A stretch of 64,000 bases of DNA from Paraescarpia echinospica (GCA_020002185.1 CM034541.1:46697793-46761792), one strand, 5' to 3'; counted from the stretch's first letter, positions 9,994 to 23,478 are shown. Notes: a model not told the origin generated them from the sequence alone. Numbers and translations: made by a program.

Positions 9994-12159
9994 TCCTTAA
10001 TTTTGTCGCGCCGCGGTGCAAGTGCAAAATCCCTATCTCTTAACATGGCACTTCCACCGCGACGACTCCACCGTCCATCATACTTAACCTCCTTTACTAC
10101 TACCCACATAGGAGCAACACTCTGACACGACACAACAGAAGAACTCAAGTTTAAAACGTGGTTCGCTGAAAACTTGTTTGATTCTTTTTGACCTACAGCA
10201 AACATTGTATCATTGCAGTGAGTATACTTGTCTGCGATGTTCACACTCTGTCATAGAGAAGGTTCGACTAGTCCTTCTTGTCACTAGTTCTCACGCCCTG
10301 ATGCATGCATTAGACACTGTGTGTCACGTCATGCTACCGCGCGGGGGTAACGCCAAGCTCAAACCCTGAAAATAATAATGCTTTAATGTCCTCCTATTGT
10401 GTTTCTGGCTGTACGTGGCCTTTATTTATTAAAATAAGTCACTTTTAGTACATAACTACATCACAATATGTGAACCGGGATTGGGGTCAAAGTACTGTAC
10501 TTAAGAACATTGTTTCAGTACAAGTACCAGGGATTTAGAGATAAAAACTATTACCTGGTTAAATGTACTTCATATAATACCAAGTACATTACTAACTTGA
10601 CTATTTAGAAAACAAAATTATACTTCTTTACCTGATTACTGGTGTGGTGTACAACAATAAATGCCCATCCAGACGATGATACACAAACAATATTTTCAAA
10701 CCGACATATTTGTAACTACTTTACACCCTCCCATGGAGCACCAGACTGGAACATCATAGAAAGAGGAGACTGTACCTCGGCACTTGGGAAGAGATACATA
10801 TACAGGACCTCCAAGTTAGCGTATTAATACATCGATATTAATAATGGTTGTTGAATTTTCCTCCATGCCTTACCTGCTGTTTTGCTAGGTTCAATGGTTT
10901 GCGCGCATTGGTTCTACAATATGATGTTGTGACCTTATACGTACGTGATAAAATAAAAAGGAGGCGGTTTGTTCCTAGTTTGTAATTAAATAATTCATTC
11001 ATTATCTACGCTCTTAAGACAACAATAACTATGTCGAAGGTATGCTGCAAGTAACTAAGTAAACAAAACATCCAATTTAAACACAAGCTTAACAGCAGAA
11101 TGTTAGTATAGACGCAGGAGTCGACGAATTACTGAAAATCTAGTAGTGGTTTTGATTCGTGGAGACTTCCACATCAACTGTAAACGGATCCTACCCCTTT
11201 AAGTAGATATGTGTTTGACTAAACCGTTAAAACGGTGCCCTGCCGCCATGACAGTCACCTAAGCGACGCGGTGAATGGCGACGTTAGGAGAAGACATAAA
11301 CATTTGTTTTGTTTTATGCTTAGACGGTTTTTACGGTCTCTTACATCGACCAGACAGGCGACAGTGTTTCTGTATTGCGTTCTTAACTAAATTGCTCGTC
11401 AATAATGTCTTGTTCTTTCACCTTGGTCCCTTCAGGGGGAAGGTTCGCAACCCTGTTCGTTCCAACCTGTTGACAATATACCTACTCCCCCCACTAGATT
11501 CTATACCGATTTCCATTTTCTTCCATTCTTGGCTGTTCATGCGGTAACCCACTACACCTCGTGACCCGTTCTTACCATCTTATTCTCGTTTTTCCTCTTT
11601 TATTCTAAATTTTAAGGTCCGCACCTGACGTTAAGTAATTATCATTTAAAAGTTTCTGCGACTGTTCCGATCAGTTAAAGATGTTTTATAAAATAGTCGA
11701 AGAGACCAAACTGCTCAAATTTACGTGTAGTAAAAATACTTCCGGAAACCGTCTAGGTCAGTCTGCGTCTGTGTCTATGTGAATGTGACGCCACCCGGAA
11801 TTTCTGCCCACATGTTGGAGCAAACGCCCGGTACTAGGTAGAACTATAGAACATTATTGCCCGCGACACATCATAATTCAAGGTTCACGCAGTTGCAAAA
11901 GTTTCTAACGATTGCTCCACCTCACGGCGCCTACGTAATCGCGATACCGCTCTCGTGGGCGCAGCAACCGGTGGCGCCACATTACGGGTGGTTCATTACA
12001 GAATGGAAACGCCGTCGACGTGCCGTTGAACTGTCTTTGCCTTCGATTGATTCTGAATAGTTCTAGGGGTAATTCACCCAATACCTCTGTAACAACGGGG
12101 GTGCCCATCAATAATGCAAGTGTGAAGTGTGTAGTTTAAATGTGTTTAAATTTTATATT

Positions 12160-12375
12160 CGAATGCAATGCGTATCCCCTTCTAATTTATCTTAGGACAT
12201 CTTATTGTTACTAAAAAGCCCGTCAACTGACGGGATGCCTTGTTACTTGACAGACGCTATAGATTGCCACCCATACGTTCGATATCATCCCCGAAGAGGT
12301 CTTCCTCCGATGGATACGGAGATGCTGAAGTCACTTAATGCCTCTTGCATGATGTTTTCCAGGTATATGTTGAAC
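12160..12375 (-). mobile_element. Non-LTR retrotransposon RT fragment (inverted copy)
   Basis: Reverse complement of the fragment described at 33588-33800, with the same break in the palm region. Confidence 0.5.
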
Positions 12376-12377
12376 TG

Positions 12378-12640
12378 TGAGTGAATAAGTGAGTGAGTGA
12401 GTGAGTGAGTGACGGAGGGAGAGAGGGAAGGATGGGGGAGGGCGGGAGGGAGGAAGGGAGGGAGGGGGAGAGTGAATGCGTAAGTGAGTGAGGGAGTGAG
12501 GGAGGGAGAGAGAGAGGAATGGATGGAGGGTGGAGATAGGGGGGAAGGACGGAGAGAAAGAGTGACAGAGGAGGGTGAGCGGTAGAGAAAAAGAGAGGGA
12601 GGTTAGAAAGTGAGAGACACAAAGTGAAGTACACACACAC
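12378..12640 (-). repeat. GTGA/GGGA-rich low-complexity tract
   Basis: Runs of (GTGA)n followed by purine-rich GGGA, GGAGGG and GAGA units. On the opposite strand it reads as CTCACT and CCCTCC. The copies at 33330-33600 and 62930-63200 differ in repeat number. Apparent Ser/Pro/Leu-rich open frames here are products of the repeat. Confidence 0.85.
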
Positions 12641-12990
12641 ACACATGCACACGTGAAACACGTACGCGCACGAACACGCACATACACACAAGCTCGATTA
12701 CATTAAAATATCGCACATTCTACTCAATTTTTTTTTATTCATGGTATTTTTTATTTTATTATATTTATGGTATACTTTTATAGACGCTAACGATGAGCAA
12801 TAATTCAGCTGAAGACTTGATTAAGATAAAAAGTTTGCTCGAATTTTAAGAATTTACTGTAATAATATAAATTATTAAAATAAATTTCTTTGCAATTTTA
12901 CTCGACATTCCTTATTAGTGTATTGCATACCAGTATTACACAAAAGTGGAATAAAGTCAAATAACACTTTTTGTTGCATTCAACAAATGT

Positions 12991-13016
12991 TTTATTGATG
13001 AACATGATATTTTATT
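12991..13016 (-). promoter_or_regulatory. Poly(A) signals of the partial PLAT gene
   Basis: Two AATAAA hexamers on the minus strand (13016-13011 and 12996-12991) lie about 105 and 125 bp past the stop codon at 13122-13120, as in the two intact copies. Confidence 0.65.
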
Positions 13017-13119
13017 TATGGAACAACGAACTGTTCAGATGTTCTCCGAAAACGAAACCCACAACAGCGACAAGTCGGTGATGAGTGGGCAGTCGACATC
13101 GAGACACGGAGATACAGCA

Positions 13120-13750
13120 CTATGTCTTCTGGCAGGTAAGGGTTTTGGAAAGAATAGGCGAAATGATCCAGCAATCGCACGCACAGCGATAGTTGATCTT
13201 CATGGCTCTGTTGTAGACGTTGACCGTCTTTAGGAACCAGTTCGGTCCACTTCCTGCATTGTTGTGTCGGATGTAAACCTGCTTCACCGGACAGATATTG
13301 GGAAACCTCCGGTAGAAGGTGCGCGTCCTGAAGCAGTGGAGAGATGCGTTGTTGATGGAAATGTGAATAATGCGATTATCTCAAACCCGAGCACACCTTC
13401 ACACGCACGAACACACTACACACGCACTGCGCGCATCACACGCGCGCATATATACAATTATTATACAAACCCAGATATGCGCACGCACTCACGTATATTC
13501 GCGCACACCACCCACATCCAAACACGCACGGACGCACGGACGCACGGACGCACGCACACACCCACACACCCACCCACTCATCCACACACCCACTGTTCTG
13601 TTTTTTTTACTTACGAGTCTCTCGGGAAGCCACCGTTCAAAGACACTGGGAGAGCCCCTATCGTGTTGGATATCAGCGAAATCTGCACCTGGGCGTTAGT
13701 TCCGGCAGTCCATTGAGACCCAGTGGAGATCCTTATCCTGTATGGTGTGT
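13120..13750 (-). CDS. Third PLAT-domain gene, last two exons only
   Basis: Exon 4 is 13750-13615 and exon 5 is 13327-13120, with the same lengths (136 and 208 bp), splice sites and reading frame as the intact genes. Together they code for the complete second PLAT domain, ending in TCQKT and a stop. The residue equivalent to Val242 of the copy at 28988-32834 is Ala, as in the copy at 58533-62435. Exons 1-3 should lie at higher coordinates on this strand, but the sequence enters the N gap at 14748 and then continues with a different, oppositely oriented block. The gene is therefore truncated either by the assembly or by a real inversion breakpoint. The (CA)-rich intron between the two exons is intact. 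Confidence 0.75.
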
Positions 13751-14747
13751 CTGAAACGGAAATAAAAAAATAAGCAAGGTATGTTCTTATACAGCACAGT
13801 ATTCAATCCTCAGACCTGCTCGCTTTACACTTTACTCCCTGGCAGTCTTGTTGAACCAAACACCATCTCGACTTCTTTTAGAAGCACTCAGCCACGCTGC
13901 AATTAACGCGCGAAGACAATTCGTACACAAATAACCACCACTGTCTATAACCAGATAGTCGTTCATACAATAAAGTTAACAGGAGCAACGTGTAGTGAAC
14001 GAACTTCCCCAATGTTCTGCACGGAAGCTCATGTTTCGTATCCGGGTTATCTAATGCTCTAGCCACTGCGCTCCAAATACGTGTGATGCCAAACAAACAT
14101 ATGTACGTGCCTGAACTGGACGTTTTGGCGCTTCGTGCTTGCGCCAGTTGCGATGTGTTAGTTAAACATATCCCAGTTAAACATCCTGCATACGGTTAAG
14201 CATTGTTAGAAAACAACGAGTCAGTTATCGAGTATTTTTTGTTGATACAAATATTTATTTCCTAACGACAGCAACTATCTTTTCATGCACGGCGCAATAT
14301 GTTGGAAAGGTCAAAAAAGGTTATGTGTGTAAAAACATTGGTTTAATCCCCCCACCAATATATTGTGTGGAATTTGCAATTTTTACCATCTAAAAATTGC
14401 ATTTCCGTATATTTCATTTGCAAGGGGACGCCACCTGCTGTAAAGTGCTGAAATGCGCGGTGGTATAGTGTTTGAACGTCGTGACGCGTTTTTTGCACTG
14501 CCACGTACACCTGCTTGTAAATACCCGATGTAAATATTGTCAATAGTACCTTCAACCTAACCCTAATGCTAACATTCAGCCTAGCCCTAACCCTAAACCT
14601 ACCAACTTTGGAATATCAGACCAACCATTTGTGGCATGAAGCTACTCACTAGAGCAACCAACTCTTAGTCGAGACATGTCGTGTGTGATTCCTTTTGCAT
14701 CCGTTTGGAATATTCGGAAGTTCGCTAACTCTACGTTGCTCTCGTAC

Positions 14748-15747
14748 NNNNNNNNNNNNNNNNNNNNNNNNNNNNNNNNNNNNNNNNNNNNNNNNNNNNN
14801 NNNNNNNNNNNNNNNNNNNNNNNNNNNNNNNNNNNNNNNNNNNNNNNNNNNNNNNNNNNNNNNNNNNNNNNNNNNNNNNNNNNNNNNNNNNNNNNNNNNN
14901 NNNNNNNNNNNNNNNNNNNNNNNNNNNNNNNNNNNNNNNNNNNNNNNNNNNNNNNNNNNNNNNNNNNNNNNNNNNNNNNNNNNNNNNNNNNNNNNNNNNN
15001 NNNNNNNNNNNNNNNNNNNNNNNNNNNNNNNNNNNNNNNNNNNNNNNNNNNNNNNNNNNNNNNNNNNNNNNNNNNNNNNNNNNNNNNNNNNNNNNNNNNN
15101 NNNNNNNNNNNNNNNNNNNNNNNNNNNNNNNNNNNNNNNNNNNNNNNNNNNNNNNNNNNNNNNNNNNNNNNNNNNNNNNNNNNNNNNNNNNNNNNNNNNN
15201 NNNNNNNNNNNNNNNNNNNNNNNNNNNNNNNNNNNNNNNNNNNNNNNNNNNNNNNNNNNNNNNNNNNNNNNNNNNNNNNNNNNNNNNNNNNNNNNNNNNN
15301 NNNNNNNNNNNNNNNNNNNNNNNNNNNNNNNNNNNNNNNNNNNNNNNNNNNNNNNNNNNNNNNNNNNNNNNNNNNNNNNNNNNNNNNNNNNNNNNNNNNN
15401 NNNNNNNNNNNNNNNNNNNNNNNNNNNNNNNNNNNNNNNNNNNNNNNNNNNNNNNNNNNNNNNNNNNNNNNNNNNNNNNNNNNNNNNNNNNNNNNNNNNN
15501 NNNNNNNNNNNNNNNNNNNNNNNNNNNNNNNNNNNNNNNNNNNNNNNNNNNNNNNNNNNNNNNNNNNNNNNNNNNNNNNNNNNNNNNNNNNNNNNNNNNN
15601 NNNNNNNNNNNNNNNNNNNNNNNNNNNNNNNNNNNNNNNNNNNNNNNNNNNNNNNNNNNNNNNNNNNNNNNNNNNNNNNNNNNNNNNNNNNNNNNNNNNN
15701 NNNNNNNNNNNNNNNNNNNNNNNNNNNNNNNNNNNNNNNNNNNNNNN
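14748..15747. other. Assembly gap of 1000 N
   Basis: The round length suggests a placeholder of unknown true size. It lies exactly where an inverted block meets a direct block, so the join is only as good as the scaffolding evidence. Open frames that cross it are not real. Confidence 0.98.
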
Positions 15748-17587
15748 TATGTCAGCTGCCGGGAACTGTGAGATTACACCAGGTTCTTCCATTTTGAAAA
15801 TAAATTCTGGGGAAACCACAGATGTGATATTGTGAATTGTGCTTACATATGGTTAGACTGCACTAACTCTATCGTCTGTGTGCCCACACAATTTCCTTTT
15901 GTTTCCCTTTAAATTACTGGTGCAAATACACACGCTGAGTAGGCATACACACCTCCAACAATTTTCCGCGAATCATTTAGGCTAAACTTATGTTGTTTTT
16001 TATAACTTTCGCTACAGCGATGTACTCTAAACCTGTGTTCATGTAAGTGCGCGGAGTGCATGTAAATTCAACTAGGAAAACAATTTTTTTTAATATCTCC
16101 TAACATAAATCAATGACTAAATAATTAACTGATTTGCCTGGACATGGCAGCTTGCCAGTTAGCCTGATTCGCCGGCGTTACTTCGTTGTCACAATAACGA
16201 AATGTGACGATGTTGCTACGGAGACAATTCCGAGTGTAAAACATACGGGTATATATATTGCTGTACACAACGCTACGAACTTGAAGAGAGTCGACTTCCA
16301 AGAACTTTCCCTGCCAAAAGATGGCTATTCCACGACTCGTGTGCTTAGCGTTGATCAGCTTCCTGCTTGGCCAAATGGACCCGTTCGCTGCAGGTTGGTA
16401 TTTGAACCAGTCCTTTTCCAGTGTAACAACACAAGTAGTCTTGTTGTGCCTTTACATTTATTTTTGTTTGATCATCGTGATTGGGAATATTTATATGTCA
16501 ATATTTAAACAATTATGTAGCGAAACACTGCGGTTGCTTCTTTAAATCGCCACTATCTTATTGTTATGTGCGTGTAAACGCCCATGTTTCAAACATTTGT
16601 ATTTCGTCGATATATATAATACATTTTATTAACATAGCATACTTCCCAGGATACATTTCTCAACGTATTCAAAGGTTTTCTTATTTCCGCGTCTAAAGAA
16701 CACGTTTACATTTCTAATGGATACATTCGAAGCACTGAAAACAAACATCGATAGCAGATGCGGTATTGAAGTGTTTCCCTACCAATAAGACACATCCCAT
16801 TATCTTAATTATCAGCAGTGTTTATTATTCATGCGAGCAGACGAAGACTGGCACCCAACTGAACGCAGCAACCAGAGCCATCGCGTCTATTAAACTCTAC
16901 GGGAGTGACGCAAACTTTGTGTGGAAGCAGCTGAATACCAGCGGCAACACATTATCAGGAGTATATTACTAATGATAGCAAAAGGAACGTTTGTTAAAGT
17001 GTTATTTCCATCGGAGTTGTGTAATTGTTTTGTTTTTCGCTGTTGCCATCCATTCCTCCGTGTCAGCAGCCCCTTCTCTCCATATTCCACCTTCTAAAAT
17101 TTCCAGTTACGCAATCACCCAATATCAGTAGTATTCTTCCACATTACCTGCAATTATCTTTTTCCACCTCTTATCCCCTCAGGTTGCATGCCCGCCTCCG
17201 TCCTGATCAAGTGACTAGCCCACAGCATCTAACGTATTTTCAATCTTCCCGGCCTGATACCTCAACTGCGTCTGGGTCTCAAGGCTGCTATTCCCAACCT
17301 TATTCTTTCGGTACCAGAAGTTCCAATGCAACAATTGGCTGTCGAGCGACACTCATCTCTCCAGACTATTCACCGTGTCAAGTGAGTGCTTTAATAAGTA
17401 GTCGTATTGTCGCTACGTTGTGTATTTCACGGGGATATTACATATGCGGTCGCATACGTTCGGAGTTCCAAGATACGCTAGGCATTACATCGGAAGACGG
17501 GGGGAGGGGGGGGTGCCGATCAAAAAATTGGACAGTGGGCCTATTATAAAAGGTATGCGTGTCTAGGTGGGCACGTGCCCCCAGACC

Positions 17588-18095
17588 TTCTGGATCCGCT
17601 TATGAGGTAAGTAAGTAAGTAAGTAGAGCATTTATAAAGCGCCGTGACTCCAGGTTACCCTGTTCGAAGGCGCTGAGACAAAAGGTAAGTAGGTCTAGCA
17701 AGGTTCTTATATCGCGGTATGCAGTCTTTTGGACGGTTCAGAGCGCTTTACACTCTACTCCATGGCAGACATGTTCAATCGTACACCTTTAAAATTATCT
17801 AGGAAGTATTCAGCCACACTGCAATGTCTGCGCAAAATATATTCGTACACAAGATATCAATCACTGCCTACAGCCAGTTACTCATTCATACAAGTTAATG
17901 TACTAGAGTAACGTAGAATTAACGAACTTCCGAAGATTCCAAGCGAATGCAAAAGAAATCAAACACAACATTTTCGACTGAGAATAGTATGCTCTAGTGA
18001 GTAGCTTCATGCCACAAATGGTTGCCCTGATAAAGTGGTTAGGTTTAGGGTTAGGACTAGGTTGAATGTTAGGATTAGGGCTAGGTTGAACGAAG
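17588..18095 (+). repeat. Divergent patch: short repeats and TTAGGG-like stretch
   Basis: Begins with (GTAA)n and GAGCATTTATAAAGCGCC, a type of sequence often found in dispersed invertebrate repeats, and ends with degenerate GGTTAGGG units. From about 17640 to 18090 it differs completely from the equivalent place in A' (47610-47985), although both sides match. It resembles 31010-31415, its paralogue in the right half of the block. Confidence 0.5.
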
Positions 18096-18260
18096 GAGGG
18101 TGGGAGGGAGGGAGGGAGGGAGGGAGGGAGGGAGGGAGGGAGGGAGGGAGGGAGGGAGGGAGGGAGGGAGGGAGAGAGGGAGGGAGGGAGGGAGGGAGGG
18201 AGGGTGGGAAGGAGGCAGGGAGGCAGGGAGGGAGGGAGGGAGGGAGGAAGGGAGGGAGGG
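18096..18260 (+). repeat. (GGGA)n tract, copy A
   Basis: About 165 bp of nearly pure GGGA/GGAG units on the plus strand; the copy in A' (47988-48098) is about 55 bp shorter. Runs of three Gs every four bases could form G-quadruplexes. Confidence 0.9.
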
Positions 18261-19165
18261 ATTTACATCAGGTGTTTACAGGCATATGTACGTGAAAGAG
18301 CACGAAACGCGCTCCGACGTCCTAAACACTACACCACCGCGCTTTACAGCACGGTGGCGCCTCCTTGGGAATAACATATACGCAAATACAATTGTTGGAT
18401 CGTAAAATTCGCAAATTCGCCACAATGTATTGGCGGGGGATTGTACCAATGTTTGTAACACACATGACATGTTTTGACCTTTCCAACTTATTACACCATG
18501 CATGAGAAGACAGTTGCTATCGTTCGGAAATACATATTTGTATAAACAAAAAATACTCGAGAAATATCTCAAAACACGTAGTTGTCGGAACCGTATGCAG
18601 GATGTTTAACTGGTATAACACACATCGCAACAGGCGTGAGCACGAAGCGCCAAAACGTCCAGTTCAGGCATGTACATATGTTTGTTTGACATCACTCGTA
18701 TTTGGAACGCTGTTGCTAGAACAGTAGAACTCATTACACCATGCATGAGTTGCTCCTGTTAACTCATTTGTATGAACGACTATCTGTTTAAAGACAGTGG
18801 TGGATATTTGTGTACGAATTGTCTTCGCACATTAAATGCAGCGTGGCTGAATGCTTCCAAGATAATTCGAGGTGGTGTATGGTTGACGAAGTCTGCCAGA
18901 GAGTAAAGTGTAATGCGTTTTGAGCAGTACTGAGGACTGGATAATGTGTTGTATAAGAACTTACCTTACGTACTTTTTTATTTTCGATTCAGAGACACCG
19001 TACAGGACGAGGATCTATGCTGGGTTTCAAGCGGCTGCCGGAACTAACGCTCAGGTGAAGAATCAGGTGAAATCCAACACGATATGGTCTCCCCAAAGGA
19101 TTTTAACGGTGTCTTCCCGTCAGGCTAGTACGTACAAAACAGGAAGAACAGTGTATGTGTATGGG

Positions 19166-19483
<318 letters not shown>

Positions 19484-19592
19484 GGGGGGGTAGTTGTGCG
19501 TGTGCCACCAACAACGCTTCACTTCTTCAGGACGCGCACCTTCTACCTGTGGATTCTTCATATCTGTCCAGTGGCGAAGTTTTACATCCGAC

Positions 19593-22500
19593 CCATCCTC
19601 GCCCACCAGGGGTCGCTGCTGCTGATTACGTCAGTGCCAGCCAGCAGTACCCCCTGGCTGATCGCTTTGCGAAACTCTGAATTTAAGCTCAGCCTATGAA
19701 ATCGCTCGGTAGATCAATGGATCTCGGTAGGTCAGGTGGTCATAATAAAACCAATTTCAACCAACCATGGCTCGTGTTACATGCAAAAATTTAGGGAGTC
19801 TTGGGTTTTGGTTATCCTTTTCCGGACGTTGCAGCCTTGATGGATTGTCTATAGACAGCTCTTTCGTTTGCCATTCTCCCCACTCGCCAGACGTCTGTTC
19901 CCAACCATTCCTCTATGTCCTTCTCCCATTGTCTCCTAGGTCTTCCTCTGCTTCTGCTGCCTTCCACTGTTCCTTCCATTATTAGTCTCTCTAGAGATTG
20001 ATGCCGTTTCATATGGCCGAAATAACTTTCTATAACACTTGTTTTCAAATGCATTTATACGTTTAGTAATGTTCTTATTAAGAGTCCAGGTTTCGCATCC
20101 ATATGTAGCCGTTGGAAATATGCCAGCTCGGATAATTCGTAGTTTCATATCTTTGTTCGTTGCTTTCCACAGCTTCTTCATCTCCGTCAACTTTTTACTC
20201 GCCATTGCCAACCTCCGCTTGATCTCTTTCGTCCCATTTCCACCCTCTTCTATCAGTGACCCCAGATATTCAAAACGTTCCACTTGTTCTATTTACTCGA
20301 CACCTACTGTGACCTCTTATGGTTCTCGACATTTCTTCACATCCATAATCTTAGTCTTCTTTACGTTTAATTTCAATCCTTTCATCTCGCTGTGCTCTTT
20401 AACAGTAGTTGTGAGTTTATCAAATCCTTCTTTTGTATCGGATATAAACGCTGTGTCACCGGCATATCACAATTAATATATATCCTGTCCATTCACTTTC
20501 AGTCCATTAAAATACTTGCTTCTCGTGTCAGTGTCGACCTCTCTCATGACATTCTCTGTGTATAGACTGAATAGATGGGAGGACAAAATGCACCCATATC
20601 TCACTCCCTTGCCGACTGGGAACCAATCTGTGGTACCACACTCTAATCTAACTGCAGACTGCTGTCCAACATATAAATGTTGGATAAGTTATGTAATTTG
20701 CTGGCCAAATCCCATGTGTATCAAGGTTTTCCAGAGTTGTTGATGACTAACATCATCAATAGCTTTTGAATAATCTATGAAACAGATCCTAAGGTCATGG
20801 TTGAATTCTCTGCATTTTTGAATTAACATCTTCAGGTTGAAAATGTGATCTCTTGTTCCTCTTCCAGTCCGGAAACCAGCTTGTGTTCTGTTGACTTCAC
20901 ATTCTAATTTTGTTGTGATTCTCTTCATTATGATTTTTAGCATAATTTTGCTCGCATGGCTAATGAGGGATTTAGTCCTGTGGTTTGAGCAATCTTGTAT
21001 GTCACCTTTTTTCGGTATTGGTATAAGGACGGCTCGTTTCCAGTCCATGGGCCATGTTCCACTTTTCCATATTTTCTTGCATAGTCTGTGATAGATATCC
21101 GCGCCTGCTTCGCCACTTGCTCTTATTAGCTCTGCAGTGATGTGATCAGTGCCAGGCGATTTTCCGTCTTTTAGGCGTTTTATTGTCCACTCCACCTCTG
21201 AACGCAAAGGCTCAAGTTCATCTTCTGGTTCTGTCCATTTCCTGCCTTCACCCATGTCTGCCTCTTTTGTTTCTTCTTTCTTAAACATGCTTTCACAGTA
21301 TTGCTTCCATCTTTCAAGTATGTCATCGCTTTCTGTCAGAATCATTCCCGTTTCATCTTTAATAACGCCAAGTCCAGGTTTGAACGGCTGTGTCATAGAC
21401 TTGATTTCCTCGAACATATTGCGACTATCGTTCCTTCTCATACATATTTCTATCTTTTCACATTTCGTCTCTAGATATTTCTTCTTGTATTCCTTACAAA
21501 TTCGTTTAATTATCTTGCACTTCTCTCTGTATTTCTCATGATAATTCTCAATCATTCCTTTGTTCTTCTTTAACTCTTTCCTTTCTTCAATCATCTGTAG
21601 TGTGTCTTTGCTTATCCATGGTTATTTCTGCCTCCTCTTTTTTAGTGAAGTGTTTGTCAGCTGATTCCATAATGATATTCCTAATGTCTACTGCCAACTC
21701 CTCTGGTTCCTTGTCGTCAGCCACTGTCTGTAATACTTCAAAACGGTTCATAACCTCTACTCGGTATCCTTCTGTGATATCACTGACGTCATACCTCACT
21801 ATCTCTTTCCCTCTCTTCATCTTTCTTAATTTTATCGCAATCTTGGCGCTTAACAATTCATGGTCAGAGCCACAATCTGCTCCCGGTAATGTCTTTGCAT
21901 TAAACACAGACGTCCTCCATCGTTTTGGTATCAGTATAAATTCGACTTGATTTCTGTTCCGACCATCTGGTGTTGTCCAAGTTGATATTGTTTGAAGAAA
22001 GTAATAGTGATCATCAGTTCATTCTCTATCATAAACTCAACAAGTCTATCTCCTCTCTCATTTCTCTCTCCTAGTCCATATTTCCCGATATTTCCATTCT
22101 CTTCTTCGTTTTGACAACTGCCAACTTTTGCATTGAAATCGCCCAGCAGTACTACCATATATCTCCTGTTTACCTTGTCAACTGTTCTTTGCAGTGTATC
22201 ATAAAATGTTTCTATTGCTTCGTCGTCTGCAGTGCTCGTTGGTGCATAAATTTTAATGCATGTTATATTCGTGGGTTTTGCTCGTATTCGTATGGTAATA
22301 ATTATGTCTTTGACCGGATTGTATACTAATAGTGCATTTTCAGTTTCCTTTGATAGATAGAATGCAACACCACTCATCCCTGGGTTAATCGCCCCTGAGT
22401 ACACAAACTTTCCTCCTGAATCGGGGCGAAAGTGTCCTTGTCCGGCCAATCTGTGTTCCGCAATCCGTAATATATCTATCCCATATCTTTCTGCTTGCGA

Positions 22501-23478
22501 TGTTACCATTTGTAGTGTCCTATGACTCGTTTTTTCTTATGTTCCATGTTGCCACACGGATTTTCCCTTTTAGCTTTTTGCTGCTGGTTTTACCTCCCGC
22601 TCAGTCGGGCATACTACCGTCATCAGCTCTGGTGTTACTTCCAACATCTCCAAGCTCTTCCCCAGTATGTGTCGTCCTATCCAGCCTGGGGGCTCACCAC
22701 TAGGACCTCTCTTACTGTCTGTATCCTCAATCAAGGTTTCTTGGGCTAATACAGCGGTAGTTGCCCTTTGCTTTCCGCTGGTTTGTGTATGGTTAACTCC
22801 ATTATTCCTTGACTAAAAAGTCTTGCACCACAGGACAGCGCGTCACCGGTCCTTCCACGTGTGTCTTGGTAGGTACCTTGCAGCCTGGTGAAAGGCTGTT
22901 GCTGTTTCGCATTTGTAGCCGGGGTGCAGCCAATCGGCTGGCCGCCTACACCTCCAAGACAGTCTTTATGTACTGAGGGCAGACGTCCCTCGACTTAATA
23001 GGCAATAGCCTACACGCCTTACTCGTGTAGTTTTGTTCTTCAGCCGAGACCATTGCCCGGGGTATGGCCACTGCCGTACACTAGCAGTTCCTAGGAGCCA
23101 TACATGAGCTAGATAGACTGTGGGAACCAGTGGTTAGAGCCTCCACAGAAGTGGAGCGGCTGCCCATCACCAAAGGGACTATCCCTCCAGGTTCTAGCCT
23201 ACACCCCAGAAGGGAGTAGAAGCAATTAATCGAATACACAAATCACAATACCGCCCAGCTGCTCGTACTAATGGGCGGACGGGTCTTTATATATTGGGAT
23301 TCCAAGAAGTCGTTTATTTGTCTTCAAATTGGGGCAGGTATTTGCGCTGTTCTTACGGGTGATGCAGTCGCGACTGGCGAAGTCGATTACTACTTTGACT
23401 CAGCTAACTTCCGCACTTCGTGTAGGAGATCAGCCAGGGCTAGTTTTGACTGGCAAACAGCCCTGGCTTGCGAGGATG
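19593..23478. mobile_element. TIR-bounded element inserted in a PLAT exon (copy A)
   Basis: Both ends read CATCCTCGC inward followed by CCAGGG-type and CCCTGGCTGAT blocks, forming imperfect terminal inverted repeats of about 60-80 bp. The insertion is flanked on both sides by ATCCGAC (19586-19592 and 23479-23485), which occurs once in the uninterrupted exon of the intact genes, so it is a 7-bp target duplication (8 bp if one mismatch is allowed). No transposase of its own is seen; most of the interior is a LINE. Superfamily not assigned. Confidence 0.65.
19690..23260 (-). mobile_element. Dead non-LTR retrotransposon (LINE) nested in the TIR element, copy A
   Basis: On the minus strand, in order: RVATWNIR (about 22560-22535), an apurinic-type endonuclease (22509-21931; IAEHRL, LLGDFNAKVG), its C-terminal SDH (in GADCGSDHELL, 21907-21587), a reverse transcriptase (21594-20689; QAGFRTGRGTRD, CFIDYSKAI), and the C-terminal part with YLGSLI, YGCETWTL and GRPRRQW (20283-19812). 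The enzyme is dead: the frame shifts within the endonuclease, and the catalytic YADD is YAGD, preceded directly by TGA (near 20455-20475). The endonuclease and RT style resembles the RTE group but I do not fix the clade. The 5' end (about 22570-23260) is non-coding and GC-richer. Confidence 0.8.

Larger units (their letters stand above)
10102..14747 (-). repeat. Inverted copy of 31.2-35.8 kb
   Basis: The reverse complement matches 31215-35823 nearly base for base, with scattered substitutions and small indels. The homology stops abruptly at about 10102 (paired with 35823) and runs into the N gap on the other side. It carries the last two exons of a PLAT gene, the LINE fragment, and the same low-complexity tracts. 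Between 10102 and about 12150 I find no recognisable gene; short open frames there are conserved in the copy only because the DNA is duplicated. Confidence 0.92.

Noticed and set aside
12331..12691. Pro/Ser/Leu-rich 118-codon frames, with relatives at 33238-33633 and 62838-63233
   Set aside because: They derive from the CT/GA low-complexity tract, differ in frame between copies and lack splice or promoter support.
14676..15797. Long open frames of more than 350 codons on both strands
   Set aside because: They run through the N gap and have no real coding sequence.
20891..21950. Plus-strand open frames such as 21149-21541 and 21600-21950
   Set aside because: They are antisense shadows of the LINE endonuclease and reverse transcriptase.
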